DNA from: Myceligenerans crystallogenes
GTDB taxonomy: Bacteria; Actinomycetota; Actinomycetes; Actinomycetales; Cellulomonadaceae
Direction of reading: 5' to 3'
NCBI RefSeq assembly: GCF_039529775.1
Contig: NZ_BAAANL010000002.1
Coordinates: 310,001 to 374,000 of the forward strand
Length of the DNA: 64,000 bases
Under the pieces are notes generated by a model. It was not told the DNA's origin and did not search any database. It was given only the letters and a program-made list of their open reading frames with translations. Shown here in pieces: positions 18,227-28,993 of this stretch. Both the position numbers and the translations under genes were made by a program. Positions within the stretch are counted from its first letter, which is position 1, and each line of letters starts with the position of its first letter.

Positions 18227-18649
18227 GTGGAGACGTTCGAGGCGCTGGGCGATCCCGTCCGGCGGCGGATCCTGGAGCACCTGTCCCGCGGCGGCGAACT
18301 GTCCGCGGGGCAGCTCGCCGCGCTCGCCGGGGACGAGTTCGCGATCAGCCAGCCGGCCGTGTCGCAGCACCTGAAGGTGCTGCGCGAGGCCGGCCTGGTG
18401 ACGGTCCGGGCCGAGGGACGACGGCGCGTCTACGCGCTGCACGCCGAGGCCCTGCTGGAGGCCGAGGGGTGGCTCGCCGGGCTGCGGCAGTTCTGGTCGC
18501 AGCGGCTGGACGCCCTGGAGACGGAACTGCGGCGCGGGGCGCGCGAGCGCACCGCGGGTAGCGCAGCAGGCGGCCGCGAGGAATCCGGCCGGCACGACAC
18601 CATTCACGGCGCGGCACCGCCCGCGCCCGGTCCGAGGAGGACGGCATGA
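18227..18649 (+). CDS. ArsR/SmtB-family winged-helix regulator
   Basis: A 140-residue ArsR-type repressor opening with METFEALGDPVRRRILEHLS and a recognition helix in SQPAVSQHLKVLREAGLV. No metal-binding cysteine cluster is visible, so it belongs to the non-metal ArsR group that is usually paired with SRPBCC (AHSA1) proteins. It overlaps the downstream SRPBCC gene as ATGA, so the pair is one operon. The start is GTG, close after a possible -10, with weak ribosome-binding potential. Confidence 0.87.
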   Translation: METFEALGDPVRRRILEHLSRGGELSAGQLAALAGDEFAISQPAVSQHLKVLREAGLVTVRAEGRRRVYALHAEALLEAEGWLAGLRQFWSQRLDALETELRRGARERTAGSAAGGREESGRHDTIHGAAPPAPGPRRTA

Positions 18650-19308
18650 AAGACCTGATCGAAGCACTGAACGCACGCGACCTGAGCACCGACCTGGACG
18701 CCGTCGCACGGCGCGTGTCCGACGGCGAGGTGCCCGCCGGGCCCGCCAAGGTCATCACCCTGACCCGCACCTACCGCGCCGCGATCGACGACGTCTGGGA
18801 CGCGCTGACCAGCGCCGAGCGGCTCCCCCGCTGGTTCCTGCCGGTCAGCGGCGACCTGACCCTCGGCGGCCGGTACGCCTTCGAGGGCAACGCGGGCGGC
18901 GTCGTGCGCGAGTGCGAGCCGCCGCGCCGGTTCGTCGTCACGTGGGAGATGGGCCCGGCGGGGCCGCGGGACTCCTCGCTCGTCGAGGTGAGGCTCGCCG
19001 ACGACGACGGCGCCACCCGCCTCACCCTGGAGCACCGCGCCCAGGTGCCGCCCGAGATGTGGGACCAGTTCGGCCCGGGCGCCGTCGGCGTCGGCTGGGA
19101 CGGCGCCCTCCTGGGCCTGGCCACGCACCTGGCGGGCCTGACCAAGTCGGCCACGGACGACGAGATCGCCGCCCACCCGGCGATCATGGAGTTCAACCGG
19201 GCCTCGGCCGCGGCCTGGGGCGCCGCCCACGAGGCCGCGGGCGCCGAGCCGGCCACGGTCCGGGCGAACGTCGCGGCGACCACGGATTTCTACGTGCCGC
19301 AGGGGTGA
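18646..19308 (+). CDS. SRPBCC/AHSA1-family protein
   Basis: A 220-residue START-like (SRPBCC) protein with the AHSA1 pattern: TRTYRAAIDDVWDALTSAER, LPRWFLPVSGDLTLGGRYAF, then LVEVRLADDDGATRLTLEHR. Such proteins bind hydrophobic small molecules in a deep cavity; the ligand is not known. The coupling to an ArsR regulator is conserved across actinobacteria and suggests a sensing or detoxification role. The C-terminal tail after the domain (NVAATTDFYVPQG) is short and unremarkable. Confidence 0.85.
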   Translation: MKDLIEALNARDLSTDLDAVARRVSDGEVPAGPAKVITLTRTYRAAIDDVWDALTSAERLPRWFLPVSGDLTLGGRYAFEGNAGGVVRECEPPRRFVVTWEMGPAGPRDSSLVEVRLADDDGATRLTLEHRAQVPPEMWDQFGPGAVGVGWDGALLGLATHLAGLTKSATDDEIAAHPAIMEFNRASAAAWGAAHEAAGAEPATVRANVAATTDFYVPQG

Positions 19309-19349
19309 CCGGGCCGGGACGAAGCACGACACGCACGAGAGGACGGCCG

Positions 19350-20069
<720 letters not shown>

Positions 20070-20072
20070 GCC

Positions 20073-23012
<2,940 letters not shown>

Positions 23013-23085
23013 GGGGGCATCGTGCCACGCGGGAGGGCCTGGGGCCCGGGAATTTCGCGGGGCCGCGGCCGCCCGGCGCCCTTGG

Positions 23086-23145
23086 GCAACTCATGGTTGC
23101 GCGTCGCGCCGGTTCCGGCTACGGTGATGCGCAATCACTAGTTGC
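23086..23145 (+). promoter_or_regulatory. Promoter with two copies of a 15-bp palindromic operator
   Basis: GCAACTCATGGTTGC (23086-23100) and GCAATCACTAGTTGC (23131-23145) are related inverted repeats. TTGCGC (23097-23102) and TACGGT (23120-23125), spaced 17, form a good promoter. One site overlaps the -35 and the other the start of transcription, an arrangement that suits repression by the ArsR protein encoded third in the operon. Confidence 0.8.
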
Positions 23146-23166
23146 ACTTCAATCCGGAGGACCCAG

Positions 23167-23628
23167 ATGACCGACATCCTGCACCGCATCGGTGCCCAGG
23201 CCCCGCTCGAGAAGGTCTACGAGGCGATCGCCACGCCCGCCGGCGTCGCCGCCTGGTGGACGCAGCAGACGACCGGCGAGGGCACCGTGGGCAGCGACCT
23301 GGACACGGAGTTCCGCACCCTGGAGGGCGAGCTGGTCGGCACGATCGGGATGCGGGTCGCCGAGCTCGACCCGGCCGCCGGCGTCGTCGACTGGCTCGTC
23401 ACCGACGGGCCCGAGGAGTGGAACGGCACGCACATCCGCTTCGAGCTGCACGAGGACGAGGACTGGACGATCGTGATGTTCCGGCACACCGGCTGGGCCG
23501 AGCCCGTCGAGTTCCTGCACCACTGCAGCACCAAGTGGGCGTCGTTCCTGCTCAGCCTCAAGAAGTACGTGGAGACCGGCGAGGGCGAGCCGTCGCCGCG
23601 GGACGTCCGGATCAGCAACTGGCACTGA
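23167..23628 (+). CDS. SRPBCC/AHSA1-family protein (first of pair)
   Basis: A 153-residue START-like protein with the pattern IGAQAPLEKVYEAIATPAGV, AAWWTQQTTGEG and the late FLHHCSTKWASFLLSLKKYV helix. TCCGGAGGACCCAG precedes the ATG, a strong ribosome-binding site. It heads a three-gene operon with another SRPBCC gene and an ArsR regulator. The ligand is unknown; two adjacent SRPBCC proteins may act on related molecules or as a heterodimer. Confidence 0.87.
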   Translation: MTDILHRIGAQAPLEKVYEAIATPAGVAAWWTQQTTGEGTVGSDLDTEFRTLEGELVGTIGMRVAELDPAAGVVDWLVTDGPEEWNGTHIRFELHEDEDWTIVMFRHTGWAEPVEFLHHCSTKWASFLLSLKKYVETGEGEPSPRDVRISNWH

Positions 23629-23641
23629 AAGGATGACAACC

Positions 23642-24100
23642 ATGGAGTACGGATCGATCGAGCGCGAGCTGTTCGTCAACGCCTCCCCGGAGGTGGTGTT
23701 CGACGTCGTCAGCAACCCGGAGCACGTCAAGGAGTGGTGGTCCGACGACGCCGAGTTCGGCCCCGGGCCCGGCTCCCCCGGCTGGCTCACCTTCGGCGAC
23801 CCCGCCGCGGGCGGGGACCGCGTCCGGTTCCAGGTGGCGGACGCCGTCCCGCACACGCGGTTCGCGTTCCGCTGGACGCACGCGGACCCGGACGCCGCGC
23901 CGGGGAACTCCAACCTGGTGGTGTTCGAGCTGACGCCCGCGGACGGCGGCACCATGCTGCGGTTCAGCGAGACCGGGTTCCGCGAGCGCGGCTGGGCCGA
24001 GGCCAAGGTCAAGGAGGTCCACGACGACCACACCAGCGGCTGGGACCACTTCCTGCCGCAGCTCGTCACGCACGCGGAACGGATCGGGGCGGACGCGTGA
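23642..24100 (+). CDS. SRPBCC/AHSA1-family protein (second of pair)
   Basis: A START-like protein of about 152 residues (IERELFVNASPEVVFDVVSN, then EHVKEWWSDDAEFGPGPG and a C-terminal GWDHFLPQL helix). The ATG at 23642 is preferred because AAAGGATGA lies at the right spacing; an ATG nine bases earlier is too close to that site. It is 13 bases after the first SRPBCC gene and overlaps the ArsR gene as GTGA. Confidence 0.85.
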   Translation: MEYGSIERELFVNASPEVVFDVVSNPEHVKEWWSDDAEFGPGPGSPGWLTFGDPAAGGDRVRFQVADAVPHTRFAFRWTHADPDAAPGNSNLVVFELTPADGGTMLRFSETGFRERGWAEAKVKEVHDDHTSGWDHFLPQLVTHAERIGADA

Positions 24101-24516
24101 CGAAAGTCAGGGAGGCGGGTGCGAGAGAGGCGGGCGGCGCCAGGGTGACGGCCGGCGAGGCGGGCGGCGCCACGGTGTCCGACGACGACCTCTGGTCCGC
24201 CGTCGGGGACCCCACCCGCCGCCGCCTGCTGGACCTCCTGCTGCACGAGGGCGGGGGCACCGCCACGAGCCTGAGCTCGCACCTCCCGGTCACCCGCCAG
24301 GCCGTGGCCAAGCACCTGGCGGTCCTGGACCGCGCGGGCCTGGTCCACGCGACGGCGTCGGGCCGGGAGCGGCGCTACCGGGTCGACGACGCCCAGCTCC
24401 AGCGCGCGGTGGCCCAGCTCACCGAGGTAGGCACGGCCTGGGACGCCCGCCTGGCCCGCATCCGCCGCCTGGCGGAACGCCTCCACCAGTCGACGAAGAA
24501 CCACCCACCTGCCTGA
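24097..24516 (+). CDS. ArsR-family winged-helix regulator of the SRPBCC operon
   Basis: The conserved domain reads DDDLWSAVGDPTRRRLLDLL, then LPVTRQAVAKHLAVLDRAGLV with an ERRYRVD wing; no metal ligands are evident. GTG at 24097 overlaps the previous stop (GTGA), which favours this start; the alternative GTG at 24175 would remove 26 residues of repetitive Gly-Ala-Glu sequence (GAREAGGARVTAGEAGGA) and begin right at the domain. It probably binds the two 15-bp palindromes upstream of the operon. Confidence 0.85.
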   Translation: MTKVREAGAREAGGARVTAGEAGGATVSDDDLWSAVGDPTRRRLLDLLLHEGGGTATSLSSHLPVTRQAVAKHLAVLDRAGLVHATASGRERRYRVDDAQLQRAVAQLTEVGTAWDARLARIRRLAERLHQSTKNHPPA

Positions 24517-24535
24517 CGGGCTGGTCAGGAAGGGT

Positions 24536-24976
24536 GTGCCGGATGGGCTGGTTCGGGTGGCCCGGCGGCAGGGCGGGCTCGTCTCCGTCGTCCAGTGCGA
24601 GGAGCACGGGATCGGCGCCGGGGTGCGCCGGCGGCTCGTCCGGTCGGGCGAGTGGTCGCGGGTCGTTCCCGGCGTTCTCGACACCGGGTCGATCGATCCC
24701 CGGCTGCATCCGCTCGACGCCGCCGATGCCGGCATCCCGCCGGACGACCTGCAGCGGAACATCCACGACGACGACGGCGACTTCATCGGCCGCGGTGACC
24801 TGCTGTGGTATCTCGGCGGGGGCCGCTGGCTCATGGTCATCTCGGTCGATGGCAGCGGTTCCATCGTCCGGGATGGCATGGTCGCCGGTCCGCGGACAGG
24901 TCCGCCGGGCGGCGATGAGTTCTCGGCGGCGGCGTCGTCCGACATGAGGACGGCAGCCCTAGCTCTGGAGGATCCG
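24536..24976 (+). pseudogene. Internally deleted AbiEi/DUF559-type gene
   Basis: The GTG at 24536 has an AGGAAGG ribosome-binding site and starts LVRVARRQGGLVSVVQCEEH, then RRRLVRSGEWSRVVPGVLDT, the wing domain of AbiEi-type antitoxin-like proteins. Sequence then jumps to DDDGDFIGRGDLLWYLGGGR followed by LMVISVDGSG, which resembles the C-terminal DUF559-like end of the same large actinobacterial family. The middle (over 100 residues) is missing. The frame has no stop and runs into the following gene, so a fusion product could be made. Confidence 0.6.
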
Positions 24977-25549
24977 ATGCGCACCATCGTCTCGACCGCG
25001 TTCGTCTCGCTCGACGGGAAGGTCGATCCGACCGGCGGCGACCCCGACCTGCGGGACACCGCCTGGACGTACCGCACCGTGGAGATGTGCGAGGAGATGT
25101 ACGAGCTCAAGGGACGCGAGCAGGAGGAGGCCGACGGGCTGCTCCTCGGGCGGCGCAGCTACGAGATGTTCGCGCCCGTGTGGCCGCGGATGGCCGAGTT
25201 CGAGCGGTACAACACGCTGCCGAAGTACGTCGTCTCGACCGCGCTCGGCGACGGGGATCTCGTGGACGACTGGGGCGAGACCACGATCCTGCGCTCGCTC
25301 GACGAGGTCGCGAGGCTCAAGGCGGACGGCGAGGGTGAGCTCCAGGTGCACGGCAGCGCGAGCCTCGGGCGGGCGCGGGCCGACGCCGGGCTGGTGGACC
25401 GGTTCGACCTGCTCGTGTTCCCGGTGCTGCTCGGGCAGGGGAAGCCCCTGTTCTCCGACACGGACAAGGGGGCCCAGCGGCTGCGGCTCGTGGAGCACGA
25501 GGTGTACGCGAACGGGGTGCAGAAGCAGGTGTTCGACGTCGTCCGGTGA
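24977..25549 (+). CDS. Dihydrofolate reductase-like (RibD C-terminal domain) protein
   Basis: A 190-residue protein of the RibD C-terminal/DHFR-like group, with STAFVSLDGKVDPTGGD, the nucleotide-binding GLLLGRRSYEMFAPVWP and the later LQVHGSASLGRA and FPVLLGQGKPLFSD. These NADPH-binding reductases are common in actinobacteria and mostly uncharacterised; this is neither the housekeeping FolA nor the riboflavin RibD. CTGGAGGATCCG precedes the ATG, so independent initiation is likely even though the frame is open upstream. Confidence 0.85.
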   Translation: MRTIVSTAFVSLDGKVDPTGGDPDLRDTAWTYRTVEMCEEMYELKGREQEEADGLLLGRRSYEMFAPVWPRMAEFERYNTLPKYVVSTALGDGDLVDDWGETTILRSLDEVARLKADGEGELQVHGSASLGRARADAGLVDRFDLLVFPVLLGQGKPLFSDTDKGAQRLRLVEHEVYANGVQKQVFDVVR

Positions 25550-25670
25550 CGCGGACCGGCGCAGCAGGGGCCGCCGCCCGGGCCGATGCGTTCAGCCCGG
25601 GCGGCGATTTCCCAAGCCGGGCAACACAACCGCGCAACAAAACACCGCCGTGACGCAACATCGTCGAAGA

Positions 25671-25676
25671 TAACGT
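25671..25676 (+). promoter_or_regulatory. -10 element TAACGT of a probable leaderless promoter
   Basis: It ends seven bases before the ATG at 25684 in an AT-richer stretch, with no Shine-Dalgarno sequence. The 134-base gap upstream shows nothing else beyond scattered CGCAACA repeats. Confidence 0.6.
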
Positions 25677-25683
25677 CCAAGGC

Positions 25684-26580
25684 ATGACGCAGAACCGCGA
25701 GCGCCACGCCGCACCCCGGCACTTCCTCATGTGCCCACCCGAGCACTTCGACGTCGTCTACGCCATCAACCCCTGGATGGACACCACCGTCCCCGTCGAC
25801 ACGGGCCGCGCGATCCGGCAGTGGACGGCCCTGAAGGACGCCTACGAGGCCCGCGGCCACACGGTCGACGTGATCGACTCCGAGCCGGGCCTGCCCGACA
25901 TGGTGTACGCGGCCAACGGCGGCATCGTCGTGGGCGGGCAGGCGATCGCCGCGCGGTTCGCCTACCCGGAGCGGGCCAAGGAGGGCCCCGCCTACGACGC
26001 CTGGTTCACCGGGCCCGCGGCCCGCGCCCGCGGGATCGCCGCGCTCGGCCAGTCCGGGGAGACCCAGGAGGGCGAGGGCGACCTGCTGCTGATCGGCAGC
26101 ACGCTGCTCGCGGGCCACGGGTTCCGCACGACGCGCGCCGCCCACGAGGAGGCCGCGCGCCGCCTGGGCCTGGCGGAACAGGGCATCGGCGTCGTCCCCC
26201 TCGAGCTCGTGGACCCGCGCTACTACCACCTCGACACGGCGCTGGCCGTCCTCGACGACGGCGCCGGCGGCAACCCCCCGCTGGTCGCCTACCTGCCCGG
26301 CGCGTTCGCGCCGGAGTCCCGCGCCGTGCTCGAGCGGATGTTCCCCGGCGCGATCATCGCGTCCGACGACGACGCCGCCGTGCTGGGCCTGAACGTCGTC
26401 TCCGACGGGAGGACCGTGTTCCTCACCGACCGCGCCGGGAAGCTCGCCGAGGACATCGCCGCGGCCGGGTTCGACGTCGTCGGCGTCGACCTGTCCGAGC
26501 TGTTCAAGGGCGGCGGGTCCGTGAAGTGCTGCACGCTGGAGCTGCGGCCCGGCGCCGTCGGACAGGAGACCTCCCGATGA
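25684..26580 (+). CDS. Amidinotransferase-fold arginine dihydrolase / dimethylarginine dimethylaminohydrolase
   Basis: A 298-residue guanidine-modifying enzyme. Motifs include FLMCPPEHFDVVYAINPWM, PDMVYAANGGIVVG, YYHLDTALAVLDD (catalytic His) and a C-terminal GGGSVKCCTLEL with the nucleophilic Cys. Both dimethylarginine hydrolases and ArgZ-type arginine dihydrolases have this fold; the Asn-rich NPWMDT and YAANGG motifs and the ornithine cyclodeaminase gene directly downstream (ATGA overlap) favour an arginine-to-ornithine dihydrolase. This is inference, not proof. Transcription is probably leaderless. Confidence 0.85.
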   Translation: MTQNRERHAAPRHFLMCPPEHFDVVYAINPWMDTTVPVDTGRAIRQWTALKDAYEARGHTVDVIDSEPGLPDMVYAANGGIVVGGQAIAARFAYPERAKEGPAYDAWFTGPAARARGIAALGQSGETQEGEGDLLLIGSTLLAGHGFRTTRAAHEEAARRLGLAEQGIGVVPLELVDPRYYHLDTALAVLDDGAGGNPPLVAYLPGAFAPESRAVLERMFPGAIIASDDDAAVLGLNVVSDGRTVFLTDRAGKLAEDIAAAGFDVVGVDLSELFKGGGSVKCCTLELRPGAVGQETSR

Positions 26581-27629
26581 CCACCGTCCCCTTCCTCGAC
26601 GTCGCGGGCGCCGCCCGCTGGGCCGCGCGCCGCGGCCCCGAACGCGTCATCGCGGACCTCACCGACGCGATGGAGCGCGACTTCGCCCGCTGGGCCGAGC
26701 TGGACAAGCGCCCCCGCATCGCGAGCCACTCCGCCGACGGCGTCATCGAGCTCATGCCCGCCGCCGACGCCGAGACGTACGGCTTCAAGTTCGTCAACGG
26801 CCACCCCGCCAACCCCGCCCGCGGCTTCCAGACCGTGACGGCCGTCGGGATGCTCGCGCGCGTCGACAACGGCTACCCCAGCTTCCTCGCGGAGATGACC
26901 CTGCTGACCGGGCTGCGCACGGCGGCGGCGTCGGCGCTCGCCGCGCGTTACCTGGCGCGCCGCGACTCGCGGGTCATGGCGATGATCGGCGCCGGCTCGC
27001 AGGCGGAGTTCCAGGCGCTCGGCATGCGGGCGGAGCTCGGGATCGAGACGCTGCGCGTGTTCGACGTCGACCCGGCGGCGTCGGCCAAGCTGGCCCGGCA
27101 CGCCAAGGAGCTCGGCTTCGACGTCGTGATCGCCGCCGATCCGGGCGAGGCCGCGCGCGGCGCCGACGTCGTCACGACGTGCACGGCGGACAAGCGCAAC
27201 GCCGTCGTGCTGACCGACCGTCAGGTCAGGGAGTCGTGCCGTCCCGGTGTCTTCCTCAACGCGATCGGCGGCGACTGCCCCGGCAAGACGGAGCTGGAGC
27301 CCGCCACGGTCGCCCGCGCCAGCGTGTTCGTGGAGCACACGGAGCAGACCCGCATCGAGGGCGAGATCCAGAAGCAGGCCCCGGACTTCCCGGTCACGGA
27401 GCTGTGGGAGGTCGTCACGGGCGCGAGGCCGGGCCGGCGGTCCGGCGACGAGCTGGTGGTGTGGGACTCGGTCGGCTTCGGCGTGGAGGACTGGACGACG
27501 CTGAAGTTCGTCGCGGCCGACGTCGCCGCCTCGGCCCCGGAGCTGCTCCAGCACCTGGACCTCATCGCGGAACCGTCCGACCCGAAGGACCTGTTCTCCC
27601 TGGTCGCGGCACGCGGAGACGCGGCCTAG
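26577..27629 (+). CDS. Ornithine cyclodeaminase
   Basis: A 350-residue member of the ornithine cyclodeaminase/mu-crystallin family, which converts ornithine to proline plus ammonia using bound NAD. The Rossmann motif is MAMIGAGSQAEFQALGMRAE; GFKFVNGHPANP and ADVVTTCTADK are also typical. The start overlaps the previous stop (ATGA) and AGGAG precedes it. With its partner it resembles the two halves of the cyanobacterial AgrE enzyme, giving an arginine to ornithine to proline route. Its TAG stop overlaps the TAG of the convergent acyltransferase inside one CTAG, and 29 bases of its 3' end are repeated 1.2 kb downstream. Confidence 0.92.
   Translation: MTTVPFLDVAGAARWAARRGPERVIADLTDAMERDFARWAELDKRPRIASHSADGVIELMPAADAETYGFKFVNGHPANPARGFQTVTAVGMLARVDNGYPSFLAEMTLLTGLRTAAASALAARYLARRDSRVMAMIGAGSQAEFQALGMRAELGIETLRVFDVDPAASAKLARHAKELGFDVVIAADPGEAARGADVVTTCTADKRNAVVLTDRQVRESCRPGVFLNAIGGDCPGKTELEPATVARASVFVEHTEQTRIEGEIQKQAPDFPVTELWEVVTGARPGRRSGDELVVWDSVGFGVEDWTTLKFVAADVAASAPELLQHLDLIAEPSDPKDLFSLVAARGDAA
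27582..27610 (+). repeat. 29-bp direct repeat, copy 1 (3' end of ornithine cyclodeaminase gene)
   Basis: This stretch, encoding PKDLFSLVA of the cyclodeaminase C-terminus, recurs without mismatch at 28829-28857. The acyltransferase gene lies between the two copies. Confidence 0.95.
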
Positions 27630-28801
27630 GACCCCACCGCTGAAGGCTGTGCCGCTGTGTCCGCGTTCCGCGGACCCGACGGCACAGCCTTCAGCAGCCG
27701 GTCCGGTGGCCGCCAGAGCCAGCCGAGGCGGCTGCGCCTGGTGACGAGGTCGATCACGAGCGCCAGCGGGATGACGACGGCCGCCACGACCACGGGCAGC
27801 CACTGCGAGAAGGGGTGCGGGACCACGATCCCGGTCATCGCGAGAAGCCACAGGATGGTGTGGATCAACGGCGTGTGCAGGACGAAGACCGGCAAGGTGC
27901 GTGCGCCGATCCGGCCCAGCCGCGGGACGACGACGGCGAGCCCGCAGCAGATCGCGATCCCTGCGAGCAGCCCGGCGATGTTGACCAGGAGATACGGTCC
28001 GAAGGCATGGGTGAGACCCTGCCCGGCGACGAGCCAGGCCAGCCCGTACCAGCCGCCGACGACGAGGGTCCCGGACCACCAGCGCAGGCGCTGCGCGTAC
28101 GCCTCGACGAGCGGGCGCAGGTGCAGGCCGATCAGGAAGAACAGGAGGTACCGCGCCGCTCCGCGATACGCGATGCCGCCCAGGTCCACGCCCGAAAGGG
28201 CCCAGGCACTGATGCCGAGCGCGACGCCGAGCTGCAGCCAGACGGGGACCGGACGGATCAGGCGGGCAAGGAGGAAGAGGACGCCGAGCACCCAGATGAA
28301 CCAGAGCTCGGACCACGGATAAACGGGCGCGACCGCGACCTGGACGACGAAGATCCACCACTCGGCGTCGGGAATCTGGTGGTGTCCGGTCGCCTGGCGT
28401 ACGGCGAGCGAGATCGGCTCCCACAGGACGAACACCCAGGCGAAGTAGATGATCTTGCCACGCAGCAGGGTGCGCCACGACGCCGCGACCCACTTCGCCG
28501 CGAACAAGCCCGCCACCGTGAAGAACAGCGGCATCCGAAGACTCCGCAGCGGCGACGTGTACTCGTCGGCCACCGAGAAGTCGTAGCCCGCATCACCGAT
28601 CCATCCTGTCGCGTGATAGACCACGACGAGGATGATCGCCAGGGCCCGGGCGGAGTCCGCCCAGGCGATCCGGGGGCGCGCGGCCGGACTGACCGCTTCG
28701 GGCAGGACTTCGGCGTGTTTCCGGCCTTCCGCGCTGCCGTCCCGCGGACTCTCGTGCCGTGCCACCGGACTGCCGGGTGTGCTGGTCAGGGCCTCGTTCA
28801 C
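27626..28801 (-). CDS. Acyltransferase family 3 integral membrane protein
   Basis: A 391-residue polytopic protein (about ten membrane helices) of the acyltransferase-3 family that acetylates or acylates sugars, peptidoglycan or lipids. The N-terminal signature ARPRIAWADSARALAIILVV with a following YHATGW (catalytic His) is typical, as is FFLIGLHLRP. The start is GTG, six bases after a TACAGT -10, so the mRNA is probably leaderless. Base composition is less GC-rich than the flanks and it is bracketed by a 29-bp direct repeat of the cyclodeaminase end, both consistent with later insertion. Substrate unknown. Confidence 0.87.
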   Translation of the reverse strand: MNEALTSTPGSPVARHESPRDGSAEGRKHAEVLPEAVSPAARPRIAWADSARALAIILVVVYHATGWIGDAGYDFSVADEYTSPLRSLRMPLFFTVAGLFAAKWVAASWRTLLRGKIIYFAWVFVLWEPISLAVRQATGHHQIPDAEWWIFVVQVAVAPVYPWSELWFIWVLGVLFLLARLIRPVPVWLQLGVALGISAWALSGVDLGGIAYRGAARYLLFFLIGLHLRPLVEAYAQRLRWWSGTLVVGGWYGLAWLVAGQGLTHAFGPYLLVNIAGLLAGIAICCGLAVVVPRLGRIGARTLPVFVLHTPLIHTILWLLAMTGIVVPHPFSQWLPVVVAAVVIPLALVIDLVTRRSRLGWLWRPPDRLLKAVPSGPRNADTAAQPSAVGS

Positions 28802-28807
28802 GGGGCA

Positions 28808-28813
28808 ACTGTA
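28808..28813 (-). promoter_or_regulatory. -10 element TACAGT for the acyltransferase gene
   Basis: On the minus strand it ends six bases before the GTG start, giving a leaderless layout. Confidence 0.55.
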
Positions 28814-28828
28814 GGTGGCGTCCGTCAG

Positions 28829-28857
28829 CCGAAGGACCTGTTCTCCCTGGTCGCGGC
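28829..28857 (+). repeat. 29-bp direct repeat, copy 2 (orphan cyclodeaminase 3' end)
   Basis: Identical to 27582-27610 and still in a frame that reads KDLFSLVAAH and then a TGA at 28861-28863. It has no complete gene around it, so it is a remnant of a duplicated or displaced ornithine cyclodeaminase 3' end. Confidence 0.9.
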
Positions 28858-28993
28858 GCATTGACGGCACTGAGCCGGGTGCAATATTCACCCCCGTGTC
28901 CGTTCTGTGATGCCCGGGGGACACCCGGGCGGCGGAGCATGTGCCACGGTCGGCGGTGTCGCCGGCCGTGGCCTTCGTCCTCCGGGAGACCTC

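Noticed and set aside
26289..28493. Long minus-strand frame spanning the cyclodeaminase and acyltransferase
   Set aside because: Only shadow sequence in the first part; the true acyltransferase frame ends at 27626.
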